From: Symsagittifera roscoffensis
Lineage: Eukaryota; Xenacoelomorpha; Acoela; Convolutidae
Length of the DNA stretch: 64,000 bases
NCBI RefSeq assembly: GCF_963678635.1
Contig: NC_087067.1
Span: 19,847,639 to 19,911,638, forward strand
Reading direction: 5' to 3'
Position numbers and translations under genes: made by a program. This document shows, in pieces, positions 22,568-33,797 of this stretch; position 1 is the stretch's first letter, and each line of letters opens with the position of its first letter. A model generated the notes under the pieces. The model had not been told where the DNA came from and ran no database searches. It saw only the letters and a list, made by a program, of their open reading frames with translations.

Positions 22568-22998
22568 TGTTGCAGCACAGATGTAATTATTAGTTCAGCG
22601 TGCTGTTTCCACATAGAAGAATTAATTGCCGTGCGGCCATGACACAAGTCACTCACACCGGTCAACCGTGTTCGAAGCCCCCCCCCATACCCAGACCTTA
22701 ATACATGTAAACTCGAGGAGCTATAAGCCCATTTGACCGTTTTTTTTGTTCTAATACGGTTCAGCTTTGATTAAGGCTGACCGTCAAAAAGAGCAATTTG
22801 TCTGAAGGACAAATACTGGTCGCTTGAGAGCTTACTTTCAGTTATTCAGACGGTTATGCCCTATGTTACCGGTCTTAAAGTATGTTTAAAAGTTGTTTTA
22901 TTTATTGGAAGTTTTAGAGTTATTTTGCCGAGAAAATGCTCTTTAATTCAATTGTTTGAATTGGAAAACTCTTCGATTTGCGGAGATTAACGCGCACA
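22568..22998 (+). repeat. right LTR of the BEL/Pao element
   Basis: It starts TGTTGCAGC and ends GATTAACGCGCACA, followed by the ATATT duplication. The GTTCGAAGCC word inside looks like a Pol III B-box but falls within the LTR. Confidence 0.75.
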
Positions 22999-23780
22999 AT
23001 ATTAATAAATTTACAGACGTCATCATGATAGATTTAGGCGCTCACAAAAACTAAAAATCAGTCATAATTTCTCGCTCCATTTGCATTTTTGGACTGGAGA
23101 GGGTACTTTGCCGAGTTTGAATTTAAATTTAAACCATAGATCAGACCGTACAAAAAAAATCAAACACGACCTAAATAAGTGTCTTAAGTTCGTTGATTGA
23201 CACTTCAAATATAGCCAATATAATTGCTCATGACGCACCAGGGTCAAAGGAACGTAGTTAAATGATTAATGAGTGACATCTTTTTTTAAGAATCAGACCA
23301 TTTTAGAAGCGATAGGACACTTTTTCCAGATTTCATCTAGGCCACCGAAACAGATACTTCATGATTCAAAAAACTATTCGAAAAACTACCAATGCTTAAT
23401 TTTTGTTGTGAAAATCACAAGCAGTTCTTCTATTGTTTCATTTGTCTGACAAGGCAATGAAAGGTGAAGCAGTTTACATTCATCTGTTGCTGATAAAAAA
23501 AATAGTTGGCACAGATGACATTCGAATAATTATAGAAATTCAACATTAACAGCTACGTAAAAAATCCAATTTTGGATTGGGTTTATGCAGGAGAATTAGA
23601 ATCAATATGAAAACAGTTTGCAGAAATTGAAAAAATTATCATGACAAATTGAGTACTAATGGTGTAAATTAATTTGATAATTCTTTATGTCATAATTTGT
23701 CTTAGGTGGGACAAGATATCATTTACTAATTTAATCGGTTTGTACCAACTATTATTTTATCACTTTATTTGAAATATAAA
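22999..23780. other. intergenic DNA downstream of twinfilin
   Basis: AT-rich. Apart from the polyadenylation signal of the twinfilin gene at 23764-23769 I see nothing here. Confidence 0.4.
23764..23769 (-). promoter_or_regulatory. polyadenylation signal AATAAA for twinfilin
   Basis: On the minus strand AATAAA lies 11 bases after the stop codon of the twinfilin gene, so the 3' UTR would be very short. Confidence 0.55.
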
Positions 23781-25624
23781 TTAAGCTTTTGGATTTGCCC
23801 GCTGCCTCCCTGGCGCTTTTGGCTTCTCGAAAGTCTTCTTGACAGCCTGCTCCTTCATTTTTACTTCAGAGAGTAGAAATTGCTCTGTGATCTGGTCATC
23901 ATTTATGTCTACTTCTACTTTACGGTCGATCGATATTCCGACCGAGTCACTGGACAACATTTGGAGGAATGTGCTTTTGCAGCTGGAAAAGAGCATCTTC
24001 TCTTTCACTGTTCCAGCATCTAAATATAACATACAAGCAATTAACAGTGCAACAAGGTAAAAGAAATTTTCACAACAGTTAGGATGTATAAACAAGATCA
24101 GGGTGGCCTTTATTGTTTTAAACTGATCAAAACATAAAAAAATATATATACAACGCTGGTATGGCCCTATCCAGCTTATGCACGGACCTTAACTACCCGG
24201 GAGGGACCCTTATGTAATTCAATTATTTTTTAATTTTAAAAGGCTATGATTCAAAATTGAAATCTGCTTTTTTAGTCAACTTACGGCTGAAATTGATAAA
24301 AATCGTTTGATACTCATGGTTCAATAAAAGGCTTCGTTATACCAGATGTCCAGAAAAAGCAATCAATTTTTTCCATAAACAACAAGAATCATGGGTTAAT
24401 ACAGCTTTTCTCAAAAAAAGCCTAGAAGTGCAACACCTAAATCTGAATCTTCCAATTACGATAGCCCCTAGAACAAGGAATATTTCGCACATATTGAGCA
24501 TAATTTGAAAGACCGTTTTTAAAAATTCACAACGATCGACTACCCCTAATCATCATCTCACCACTTACTAGATATCCCATGAATGAAAATAACAGGGTGG
24601 TCCTTGATGAATCCGTCTGCGGCACTCACTGGCACTCGATAGAGATTATAAGTTGCCCTGTCACGCGGTACAAGTCCGTCAATTCCATCCATGGAGACGT
24701 TTCTCTCCGACAAAATGCAGTCGATTATTTCTTCTTTCCCATTGATGACAAATTGGGCGAAATTGGCTGTTTCGTTTTTGAAGTTGGTAATGGCATCAAT
24801 AGCGGCTTCAGTTGGCGGAAATGATATGTTTGATGACAGCTTCACTTTATCTCCTAAAACAATGTTTCATTTAAACTATAGAATATCACATGATAATGCA
24901 ATATGAATGATCGATAGACATTCCGCTTAATCATTTCATTATTATTTCAAAAGATTATTGCTCAAGATTTAAAGTGGTGGTAGACAAATCGCTGACTATT
25001 CAGATTTGCTTCAATTTTGTCCAGGAAAGTAACTAAGTTAGTGTAATGTTATGCTAATGCTAGCGTACAAATGGCCAATGAGGAATCTGGAGTATCGGCC
25101 TTTTAAATTTGTTATATTAACTTACCCAATCCCCTCATCGCTTGTCTCTCAGCTTCTCTAACTTTTTCAAGCTCTATCTCTTGTTCTGTAAAAGGTCTGT
25201 CACTTCTATCCTGGCTTCGCATGTAACTTTCATAAGTTAGATCCGACTTCTCTGTGGCAAAGTATTCTGTCTTCAATTGATTCCCACCAAACTCTCGCTT
25301 GATTGCCGGCTTCGTACTTGAATACAACATTTTTTCTCGCGTTTTAGAACTCACTGGTACATAAGTCATGAGAACCCATTCGAAGCCATAATTGTTTGAT
25401 ATGTCGGTACGTAGAAGTAAATAGCAGGGTGAGTCATTGTCAACAATTTGAATCAACGTCTTGAAGTCTTCTTTGAAATCCGACTCAACATTTGATGTCA
25501 TCTCATACAGCATTTTTTCATTCTTGATAACAATTTTCAGGACTCGAACGTCTCCAGAAGTTTTACACCTCGCTATTTCTTCTTTCAACTTTTCATCGGG
25601 AGCTATGCCTGTTTCATGTGACAT
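23781..25624 (-). CDS. TWF: twinfilin, actin-monomer and capping-protein binding protein
   Basis: Three exons, 25126-25624, 24569-24853 and 23781-24019, join in frame into 340 codons, the usual twinfilin length (~345). Start: MSHETGIAPDEKLKEEI, as in animal twinfilins (MSHQTGI). The first ADF-homology domain covers about residues 1-140 and includes CYLLLRTD and REKMLYSSTKPAIKREFG. The linker has FTEQEIELEKVREAE. The second ADF-homology domain (~170-310) includes ISFPPTEAAIDAI, RDRATYNLYRV and KEKMLFSSCKS. The basic tail EKPKAPGRQRANPKA corresponds to the capping-protein/phosphoinositide-binding tail. The protein would sequester ADP-actin, cap filament ends and help regulate capping protein in the cytoplasm. 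Introns are GT-AG (GTAAGT donors). No damage seen. Confidence 0.95.
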
Positions 25625-25831
25625 CTCACTGAATTAGTTCAAAAACTATATCTCTAAAAAACATTCTACATAGGCCACTCAGATATATGATGAGTGCAGT
25701 CAAAAGTAGTTAGCCTTTTTCAGAATCGATAACTTTCAATAAATTTCAGCTAATATTACTCAGAATTGATATAAACTAGCAAGCCCGCCTCCAAAAATCA
25801 ATTGGCTTGCAAAAAATTAGCTGTTGTTCTG
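25625..25831. promoter_or_regulatory. 5' flank of twinfilin
   Basis: Short AT-rich flank between the twinfilin start codon and a degenerate tandem repeat. It presumably holds the promoter, but no TATA box or other element is convincing. Confidence 0.25.
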
Positions 25832-26192
25832 ATCAAGCTATCCAAACAAAGAAATTTTGAACATTTTCAAGTTATGCCATATGGTAAATCGTTTTGAAAA
25901 ACTTTAGGTTTCATAGAACAAATCGGGTCATAGAGCTATGCAACTTTGAAAAACTTTTTTCTAAGCAAGCTAATCAAGCTATTAAAATTTGATATCTTTC
26001 AAGTTTTTTTGCAGAACGAAAGGCTCGCAAAAAAAAATTCCAAGCAAGCTATTAAAGCAATGAAATTTTGAATTATTGTAGTTTATTTCATCGACTGCAT
26101 CGGTTCGAGAGAAGTTCAAGTTTTTCTAAGCAAACAGTTAAAGCTATGAAACTTTGAATTCTTTCAAGTTATTTCATTAGGAAAGATGCAAC
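25832..26192 (+). repeat. degenerate ~95-bp tandem repeat
   Basis: Four loose units share (A)AGCAAGCTATTAAAG, ATGAAATTTTGAAT and TTTCAAGTTATTTCAT: about 25832-25886, 25925-26010, 26042-26094 and 26138-26192. They fill the space between the twinfilin promoter and LINE copy 2. Confidence 0.55.
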
Positions 26193-27903
26193 ATCTGAAA
26201 GATGCAATGTCCTCTTCAGCGAACGAAGCAGGTAACCAGCTTGTCGCGTCAGTAACTGAGTTCTGCAACTGTTTTTGCGTGACGACTTGCCAGAGTTCAT
26301 CAAGCCTGTTCTATCAAGCGCCACACTGATATCCTTAACAAAGAAATGCGGAGGCATACGCCCCATTGCGATTGGAGAAACACTGAGACGTCTCACTGCC
26401 AAGTACGTTTCTCGACGAATGCTTCGCAAGTTTCAGTCTTTTTTCGAGCCATTACAGCTTGGCGCAGGCAGCCGCAATGGATGCGAAGCCGCCTCACACG
26501 CTGCCAGAAAGTACATTGCTTCTGCGTGCGCGGACGAAGCATTTGTCAAGATCAATTTCTCCAACTCCTTCAACAGTGTCACACGGGACACAATGTTTGA
26601 ATGCATTGCTGAACACGCACCGGAGATCCTCCGCTTGTCAAAAAGTACTACAATGAGTCAAGATTCCTCTTATATGGTGATTACATAGTCAAGTCAGCTG
26701 AAGGTTTCTAACAGGGCGACCCGCTTGCCACCTTCGCCTTCTGTTTGGTCCTCTACCCTTGTCTCAAGGAACTCGTAAGTAAACTGAGGCTTGGTTACCT
26801 CGACTATGTTTCTTTCGGAGACCACTGGCGGACAGCTTTTACAGACCTCATAGTTCTCCGCAAAAATGCTGAGCGCGTAGGACTCCAAATCAACGTCAAG
26901 AAGTGCGAGATCACCGCCTTCGGTCCGAACAAAGAAACCATTGAAAGTGAGTTCATTGCCAAGTTCCCGAACATTACAGTGGTCAACCCATCGATGACCA
27001 CCTTACTGGGTGCCGGCTTGGGTGAGAAAGCAATCAGGTGTGAACTCCAAACTTGACAACGTCAAGAGACTGACAGAACGCACCCATCAACTACCAAGCC
27101 AAGCGGCTTTCTTCCTGATGAAAAACGGTTTCATGATGCCGAAGTTGATGTATGTTCTTCGAGCCAGTCCAGTTTTCAAGCACGATGACCTGATGAAGGA
27201 ATTCGACCAGCACGTATCGACAGAACTTGCGCGCGTCTTCAATTGCTTGCTAAATGAACGAATTCAACAACAAATCTCGATGCCAACCAAGAACGGAGAT
27301 TTCGGCGTGCTAAGTGCTTCTTGTATTTCCTCGTCGACGTTCATTTCGTCGTACGTAGCCACAGCCACACTGAAGACCATGATCTACGGTTGCGTCACAA
27401 CAGATGTTTCGTTCACAGAAGCCACCAGACACTGGGTGTCTCTAAGCGGGCACAGCTTCACAAGCCAAACACTCAGCGTTCACCAGAAAGGGTGGTTTTC
27501 TCCCATCTTCCAACGCCAGTTCACCGCCCTTCTCGACTCCGCCACTTCGCCAAGAGAAGCTGCTCGTCTTCAAGGTACACGGGCCGTAGGACCAGGTGAC
27601 TGGATTGACGTTTTACCATCCCGCCCTCTGGGACTCAGTCTTTCGGACGACGAGTTTCGCATTGCATCAGCACTGCGCCTGGGGGCATCAGTCACAGCTC
27701 AACATAAGTGCAAATGTGGGCTTTTTGCTGCTGCAGATCGGTTACATGCTCTGATATGCCCTAAAATTAAGCACCGTTTCACCAGGCACAACAACTGCAA
27801 CGTGCTCGTGAAGGAAGCGCTGAAAACAGCCAAGATCCCATCCACTTTGGAGCCTGTTGGGCTACTTCACAAGGACGGCAGATGACCAGACGGCTTAACA
27901 CTG
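26193..27903 (+). mobile_element. RLE-type LINE copy 2, left part (split by the giant LTR element)
   Basis: It is nearly identical (roughly 97 %) to copy 1 but reaches further 5' (FIKPVLSSATLISL, KKCGGIRPIAIGETLRRL). It shares the stops of copy 1 at matching places: TAG at ~26685, TAA before QGD at ~26712, TGA at 27883. In addition its motif A aspartate is replaced (INFSNSFN) and its motif C reads YLDY. It breaks off at CACTG (27899-27903), and the rest of the same element resumes at 59306. Confidence 0.75.
27010..27885 (+). pseudogene. LINE copy 2 C-terminal frame
   Basis: 291 codons covering the region after the polymerase core through the zinc knuckle (CKCGLFAAADRLHALIC), ending at the shared TGA just before the PD motif. 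Same content as 20061-20828. Confidence 0.65.
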
Positions 27904-28815
27904 TGACATTCGACCAGAATGGAAAAAAATGCAAACGCAGCAATTTCGAGTTTTGAGCAGCGAACCTTCCGAATTGGCGATTTTGAAGGAATAAGAGCGT
28001 TATTCGAACGATTGGACAAATCGGGAAGGCTGAAGGATTTGGAAATTACTAAATTTTGAAAAATTCGAATTGATGACGTAACAATTTTTAGAAACGTCAA
28101 AAACGGCCATTTTCGAGAAAAAACCGAAATAAAACACAACAACATTAGTTGCGATAGCGATAACGACGAAAATTGTGATTGGAAAACGACAACAATTTGC
28201 AGAAGTAGCAAAGACTGTTCCGAGTTGCAACTATTGTGTCGCTACAATAGTTGCAAAGCCGTTGCGAACAACGGTGAAGGGTGGAAGACAGCCTTCCGGA
28301 AGGAAGATAAGGGTCTTATTTCCCTGGATTCAAGAATCCGGAGGGGTCTCGGGACTGATACTCTTAGCCTTTTATACAAACTTTTAGCTTGCCTATTATG
28401 TCCTGAATTGAATTTAATTAACATCTGAATTCATTTTGCTAGGATGAGAAGCTAGGAGTTGGGGGAAAGGGTTGAACCATCTTCGATATAGATGATGATT
28501 TTTATCTACTGAACAAAAACAATAATAATTCAATAAATAGTAGTAGCCCTGATTTTAGGAGTGACCTCGTGGTCTGGGGATACTGAGACCCAGCCATGAG
28601 CTCACTATTTCTGCATGTAATCTAGTTAATTTGAGTGTTTTGACCGAAGTCGAAAGCAGTAACGTTTTTGTCGACCCGATGTTAGAAAGACCACCGAAAG
28701 TACTGGCTTGGTAGAGACGGTGAAAAGCATGTAGAGCTCTGTTTAGACAATGGCCAGTCGTCTTAGAACCTAGCTTTATTTTCCGTCGATATGTATCTTC
28801 CGGGCAAATGTTACA
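27904..28815 (+). repeat. 5' LTR of the giant element
   Basis: TG...CA ends with a short imperfect inverted terminus. It contains one copy of the CCGGAGGGGTC motif (~28338), a TTTTATAC stretch (~28370) that could serve as a TATA-like site, and AATAAA (~28534) as a candidate polyadenylation signal. Confidence 0.9.
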
Positions 28816-29230
28816 TAGATGTTTTTATGGCGCTCCTGGGTAGGCATGACCCACCAACCTTTCGGTTAACCTTTCGATGGAGATGATGATTTTTATCTAC
28901 TGAACAAAAACAATAATAATTGAATAAATAGTAGTAGCCCTGATTTTAGGTGTGACCTCGTGGTCTGGGGATACTGAGACCCAGCCATGAGCTCACTATT
29001 TTTGCATGTGATCTAGTTAATTTGAGTGTTTTGACCGAAGCTGAAAGCAGTAACGTTTTTGTCGACCCGATGTTAGAAAGACCACCGAAAGTACTGGCTT
29101 GGTAGAGACGGTGAAAAACATGTAGAGCTCTGTTTAGACGTTGGCCAGTCGTCTTAGAACCTAGCTTTGTTTTCCGTCGATATGTATCTTCCGGGCGACT
29201 GTTACATAGATATTTTTATGGCGCTCCTGG
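28487..29230 (+). repeat. tandem duplication of the LTR 3' part plus primer-site region
   Basis: The block 28487-28839 (right part of the LTR, its end, and the TGGCGCTCCTGG word) recurs at 28878-29230, offset 391 bp, ~97 % identical. The element therefore has a second LTR tail immediately inside its 5' LTR. Confidence 0.85.
28828..28839 (+). promoter_or_regulatory. candidate primer binding site
   Basis: TGGCGCTCCTGG begins with TGG, the complement of a tRNA CCA end, but lies 12 bases inside the LTR boundary instead of directly next to it. The same word recurs at 29219-29230 in the duplicated block. The primer tRNA is not identified. Confidence 0.35.
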
Positions 29231-32228
29231 TTGTTATTCTTTTTTAACATCATGACCGGCAGAACCGTTAACGAGCACTCCGCGCCGAGCGGATGCTCAC
29301 ATTAACGCCCTTAATACGCCTAAACAGCCGGGGCGGAAGGGTAGTTTGGAACGCGGAAGCCATCCGGATTACCGTGAATAGCTTTTTAACCTAGTTAAGT
29401 CCGAAAATTCACGAACCAGGAAGGGTGGGGGGATTCGCGGTACCGTCATTTCCTGAGTGGTCCGTGACCAAAAACACTTAAAGATATATAAAAAACCAAA
29501 CAAAAAGTAGTATAGTACCCAAGAAAAACAAAAAACAAAAAAAATAACTGAAAAAACCAAAAACAGTAAAAAAAAATAAAAAATCAGTAGAAATCATCCC
29601 CCCAGACAAGATGTGATCCGACCCCCCCGTTTGTTGTTGATAGATATATTGTTGTTACAGGCATTTATATCAGTCAGGATTGTTACGATCAATTTTGAGG
29701 CCCGTTTGTGAGGCTTGTACTGTAGGATATTTGAGCATTTAAGCACGTTATTGATAAATTGCGCTCAATCCGGAAGGGTCAGCTGATTTGCGCTCAATTC
29801 GGAAGGATCTTGGGAGACGACTGATCCGGCAAGCAGTACAAGGAGCAACAAGAAGGGGCTCAACGACAACAACGATCGACTGTTGGGTATTGTTAACAAG
29901 TTTTGTATCCCTTTTGGTACAAAAATTAAGATGTACACCAAAGTAATCTGTGGGGGGCTCGACAGTGCTGCACTGTAGTGACCCTTCACCGAACTCCGAA
30001 TATCCGAGTTAAGCACCTTAATTCGGATACTAAACAAACCCGGAGGGGTATAGTATTACTAATATTATTACTTATATAGCCTATATTAATACTCCTATAT
30101 CGTTTTTCAGTGAAAAACACAGAAAGCAGACCGGTTTTTAGGGTCAAAACAGCGATATTTTGATCCACCCACAAATCGCGATTTTTGAGATATCGATATT
30201 TTTTGAAACGGAAAAAAAAGCTAAATTAGTGTGTTAAATCGTAACTGCACTACTATAATAGATAGAACCGGTTAAGTTTAGTTCGGAAGTGGTTGGAACT
30301 ATTTTGGAACCAAAAACCGAATTTTCGGGATTTTTGAGAAAACGGAACACTATAAATTCAGAAAAATTTTTGAAATTTTTGAGTTAGGACAGTAAGAATA
30401 GTTGTTCGGACAACTTCCACTAGTGAATCTACAACTCTTAAAACCCGCTTCCCAAAAGCCTTCAGGGTTGCAGAGAAATCGAACTTTACGTGTTTGATTT
30501 GGTGGATTCATCAATCCGGAGGGGTCTAGGTAGCATAGTTTTTCGGCAAATTTTTTCACCTAAAGCGTTTTAGATCGGGTCTTTTGCATTGAACTAGAAG
30601 AGTATAGGCCTTCTGAGCTCGGATCAATAATTTTCAGGTCGAAAAGAACAGAATTGCGGAAAAATTTAGGCGGAACCTATAAGAGAGACATTTCTTGACT
30701 TTAGAAAAAAGACGTTTTAGTTAATAACTTTAGAACTACTGGGCAGATCCTGTTTATCTTGGTACCAATAGATCAGAAATTAGCTGAGCTTACTGATAGG
30801 GACAAAAGTTTTTCGATGAAGAAAGCGTGAAAATTTTTTGAGGTTGTTTTTAGTAAATTCACCAATTTGGGAGGGTAGACCCTTCACGTTTTATAATTTG
30901 TTTTTAGGAAAGCCCTTACACCCCTACCAAAAGGTAATAGCGGTTGAATAAAGTAACTTTAGGCTGTTCTAGACGAAAAGGGAAGGCTAAAGGCACAAGA
31001 AAACCTTAATCGAGTCGAAGTTATGTAAGCGATAAGACCCTTCACCGTTAGCGTGAATTGTCAAGTAAGAGGCTTAACTTCAATCCGGAAGGGTCTAGGG
31101 AAGGACCACATACCCTTCCTAGTTAATTTAAAAAGCATAATAGCAGCGGAGAACGTATCCGAGGGGTATAGGTTGAAAGAAGGAAATCTCCGAAAAGCTA
31201 CTTTTACAAAACAAGAGGGCTCCCAATCCGGAGGGGTCCAAATTTTTTTTCAAATTCGGAGGGGTCCCAATCCGGAGGGGTCTTGTTTTCACAAAACCGA
31301 AGGGGTCCCAATCCATAGGGTGCTTATATTTACTATTTCAGAGGGGTCCCAATCCGGAGGGGTCTTATATTTACTAACTCAGAGGGGTCCCAATCCGGAG
31401 GGGTCTCAATTTTGCCGATCCGGAAGGGTCCTATTTTTGCCATTCCGGAGGGGTATTATTTTATTAAAAGACTTAGGTAAACAGAAGAAAAGACTACAGT
31501 GAGAGGTATTAGGTTATTAGCAGACAGGCTAGGAATCAGTGACTGCACTGGTAACTTGATTTCAGTAAAGACCAGACCAAAACAAACAAGGTCCGAACTC
31601 GGATATTCGCGACACTAAGTCTAAATTAAAAAGAGCCTAATTCATTGGTGTGGATTGAAACCCATAACGTTTTTGTGAAAAGTGACTGCCCTGAGGATTT
31701 TAGTAGGTCTAGCTCGGGCAGTCCGAAGGCAGATAGGTAACACAGTACTCGGTGGGTGCAATAGACGCCCACTTGAGAAAATTACTGCCTTCAAAGTTTT
31801 GTCTGTTTGGTGCAGCACCAAGCAGGGAAACCTTTTTCTTTAAAATACAAGTTCGACTATTGTACTGCGACTGACTAAAAGTACAATACACATACGTTTT
31901 TCATAGAGTTATTCTTACTCTGTTATATATATGTTTTTTTTTATTTTAAATCAACAGAATTTGTGCTTGATTGGGTAGTGAGTACACTATCTTTTAAATT
32001 GACTGATAACATCATATTGTGCTAGTTCTCAAATCTTACGACCGATAACCGGTTAGTGTGAGTAAGTTATATACAAGCTGTACTCTGATAACATACAGGG
32101 ATTCGTGATCACTATTTATTAGAATCTTGTGAAATTTATTGTGTTGTGTCATTATTATTGGTAGTCAAACTATAAGGTCACTAGCAATCGAAATGTGTGT
32201 ATAGGCATTAAGAAGTGACAAATTGAGA
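29231..32228 (+). other. 3-kb untranslated leader with repeated CCGGAGGGGTC motif
   Basis: No convincing protein. About fifteen to eighteen copies of (A)ATCCGGAGGGGTC and close variants occur on the plus strand: near 29768, 29794, 30038, 30510, 31082, 31159 and then a dense cluster at 31221-31455 with spacing of ~13-45 bp. The same motif is in both LTRs (~28338, ~58827). The 149-codon frame at 31053-31502 is just the motif cluster read in translation. Possible roles are packaging, dimerisation or binding of a regulatory protein; all are inference. Confidence 0.7.
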
Positions 32229-33644
32229 ATGAGTCTAGACAAGTCAAGGACACCTAAACGAGGTAATAGCTCTAGGAAATTCATACCTGAAGAGCAAAGA
32301 AAAACGATGACCGATCCTTTTGTGGATTGGATCAAGCGATCTCGGTCCGATAAAGAGGAGACGGTTTCAGGCAGAATGGTTGAAACGAGAAGTCAGGAGA
32401 CCTCAGAAGAGCGAAGAGAACTGTTAGAAGTGGAGGTCAATACGGACCATACCATGAACGACAACCAAGATGTAAATGGACTGGAAGGGAGAGGCAGAAG
32501 GCTGGCGAGTGAATCTACTCCGGTAGAACAAGGCCACGATTTTGCCACTTCCACCGGGACATTGGATCGGGAAGAGATGTCGGAACTGTCCGACATCTCA
32601 ACTGAAGTAGCGGCAACTAGAAGATCTCCGACAGACAACACTATGATGGCAAGCGGGACTGAGAAACAAACAACGTCCTCATCGTTCTCAGAAAGAATGA
32701 AGAACACCTTCGGAAACATCTTTCCATTCACCATGGGAGTGGGCACAGGAAATGAAGGTGAATCCCAGGAGGAAGAAGAGGACGACAACGATCAAGTGGA
32801 CTTTGGATCTCAAGTCAGCCTCAATAGTTCGACCCAGGAGAATGAGGCATACGTCGAAAGAGAGACTGGAACCATGGACAAATTTGGTGTGGTGAGAACG
32901 ATAAGCAAAGACGCAAACACACCAGGCCAGTCGAGAGGCTTTGCGACTATGACAAATTCAGAGACGCGAACTGGGGAGAGTAGAAACAAAGGGCTAGGCA
33001 ACGCATTGACGGATCCTGAAGTGGATAATGAAAAGACGTCGAGGCAGAGAATCAAAGCCCGAATCTCGACCAGCACGAAGCTACCTGGGACCGACAGGGT
33101 GACACCGCCACTAGTGACGCCACTCGTGGATAACGGGGCAGCATTAGAAGAAGCCTTGAACAACATAGTGGGCAGTATAGGAGAACAAAATGAACAGATG
33201 TCCATAAGAATGAGTGAACTAGAAAGAGCAGTTCAAATTGAAAGAGAAAGTCTGCGGGAAGAAATAAACCGCAATAGACAAGAAGTTGGTAGGAGCGAAA
33301 AACGGTTGAAAGAAAGAACGGACGAGCACATAGCGAAGAACTTATCGCGAATGACAAGAGAAGCGGAACAGAGAGAGTTACGCTTAAGAGACGACATGGA
33401 GAAGTTAAGAGTTCAGCAAGAGCAGTCTCTTGGGACTCTTGACACAAAGATAGATGCGATGATGGAGAGGCGAACTCAGGCTATCATGGATAGGTTGGAC
33501 GGGCTACTAGGCAGCAAGAGTGGACCAAAAGAAGGGGAACTGAACTCGGGAGGTCCCAGCAGGGAGCCGAAGGTGAACTTCAATGACCATCAAAGGAGGA
33601 GGACATATGGATCCACTAGAGGTAGGGGCAGTTCATCAGGTTAG
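32229..33644 (+). CDS. gag N-terminal protein (fossil)
   Basis: About 470 codons from MSLDKSRTPKRGNSSRKF. The protein is very hydrophilic and rich in Glu, Arg and Ser. Residues ~310-430 form a long coiled coil (for example EQNEQMSIRMSELERAVQ and KRLKERTDEHIAKNL). The end is basic and Gly/Arg-rich (RRRTYGSTRGRGSSSG), suiting RNA binding. It is the first frame after the leader and precedes the capsid-like part, so I take it as the gag N-terminal region. No close family is recognised. Confidence 0.6.
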   Translation: MSLDKSRTPKRGNSSRKFIPEEQRKTMTDPFVDWIKRSRSDKEETVSGRMVETRSQETSEERRELLEVEVNTDHTMNDNQDVNGLEGRGRRLASESTPVEQGHDFATSTGTLDREEMSELSDISTEVAATRRSPTDNTMMASGTEKQTTSSSFSERMKNTFGNIFPFTMGVGTGNEGESQEEEEDDNDQVDFGSQVSLNSSTQENEAYVERETGTMDKFGVVRTISKDANTPGQSRGFATMTNSETRTGESRNKGLGNALTDPEVDNEKTSRQRIKARISTSTKLPGTDRVTPPLVTPLVDNGAALEEALNNIVGSIGEQNEQMSIRMSELERAVQIERESLREEINRNRQEVGRSEKRLKERTDEHIAKNLSRMTREAEQRELRLRDDMEKLRVQQEQSLGTLDTKIDAMMERRTQAIMDRLDGLLGSKSGPKEGELNSGGPSREPKVNFNDHQRRRTYGSTRGRGSSSG

Positions 33645-33797
33645 GCCACAAGGGATAATAGAACATGGGGTTCGAACAGTAGACCAAGTTCAACGGGGAA
33701 GAGACAGACCTCTAACGAACGACCAACGCAAGGCAAACATGCGACTGGCAGAAGTGATTCCGGTAACAGGAGACATGCAAGCCCAGGGAGGAGTCAT

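Larger units (their letters stand above)
18604..22998 (+). mobile_element. BEL/Pao-type LTR element, old, broken
   Basis: Two related ends of ~0.42 kb (18604-19021 and 22568-22998) begin TGTTG and end CGCGCACA. Identical 5-bp ATATT target duplications flank them (18599-18603 and 22999-23003). Just before the right LTR is a relic of the C-terminal part of BEL/Pao integrase (see 22350-22567). The two LTRs differ by very roughly 15-20 % by eye, so this is an old insertion. Most of the interior has been lost or replaced; a LINE (copy 1) and, inside it, a MITE occupy the space. It is a fossil, broken beyond counting. Confidence 0.75.

Noticed and set aside
31221-31455. CRISPR-like array
   Set aside because: Spacing of the CCGGAGGGGTC motif is irregular, units vary, and the context is a eukaryotic LTR-element leader.
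31053-31502. 149-codon frame as a leader protein
   Set aside because: It is the CCGGAGGGGTC motif cluster read in translation; no independent protein character.
32393-33447. Three 131-codon minus-strand frames opposite gag
   Set aside because: They are antisense shadows of the biased gag codons, Ser- and Leu-rich and mutually overlapping.
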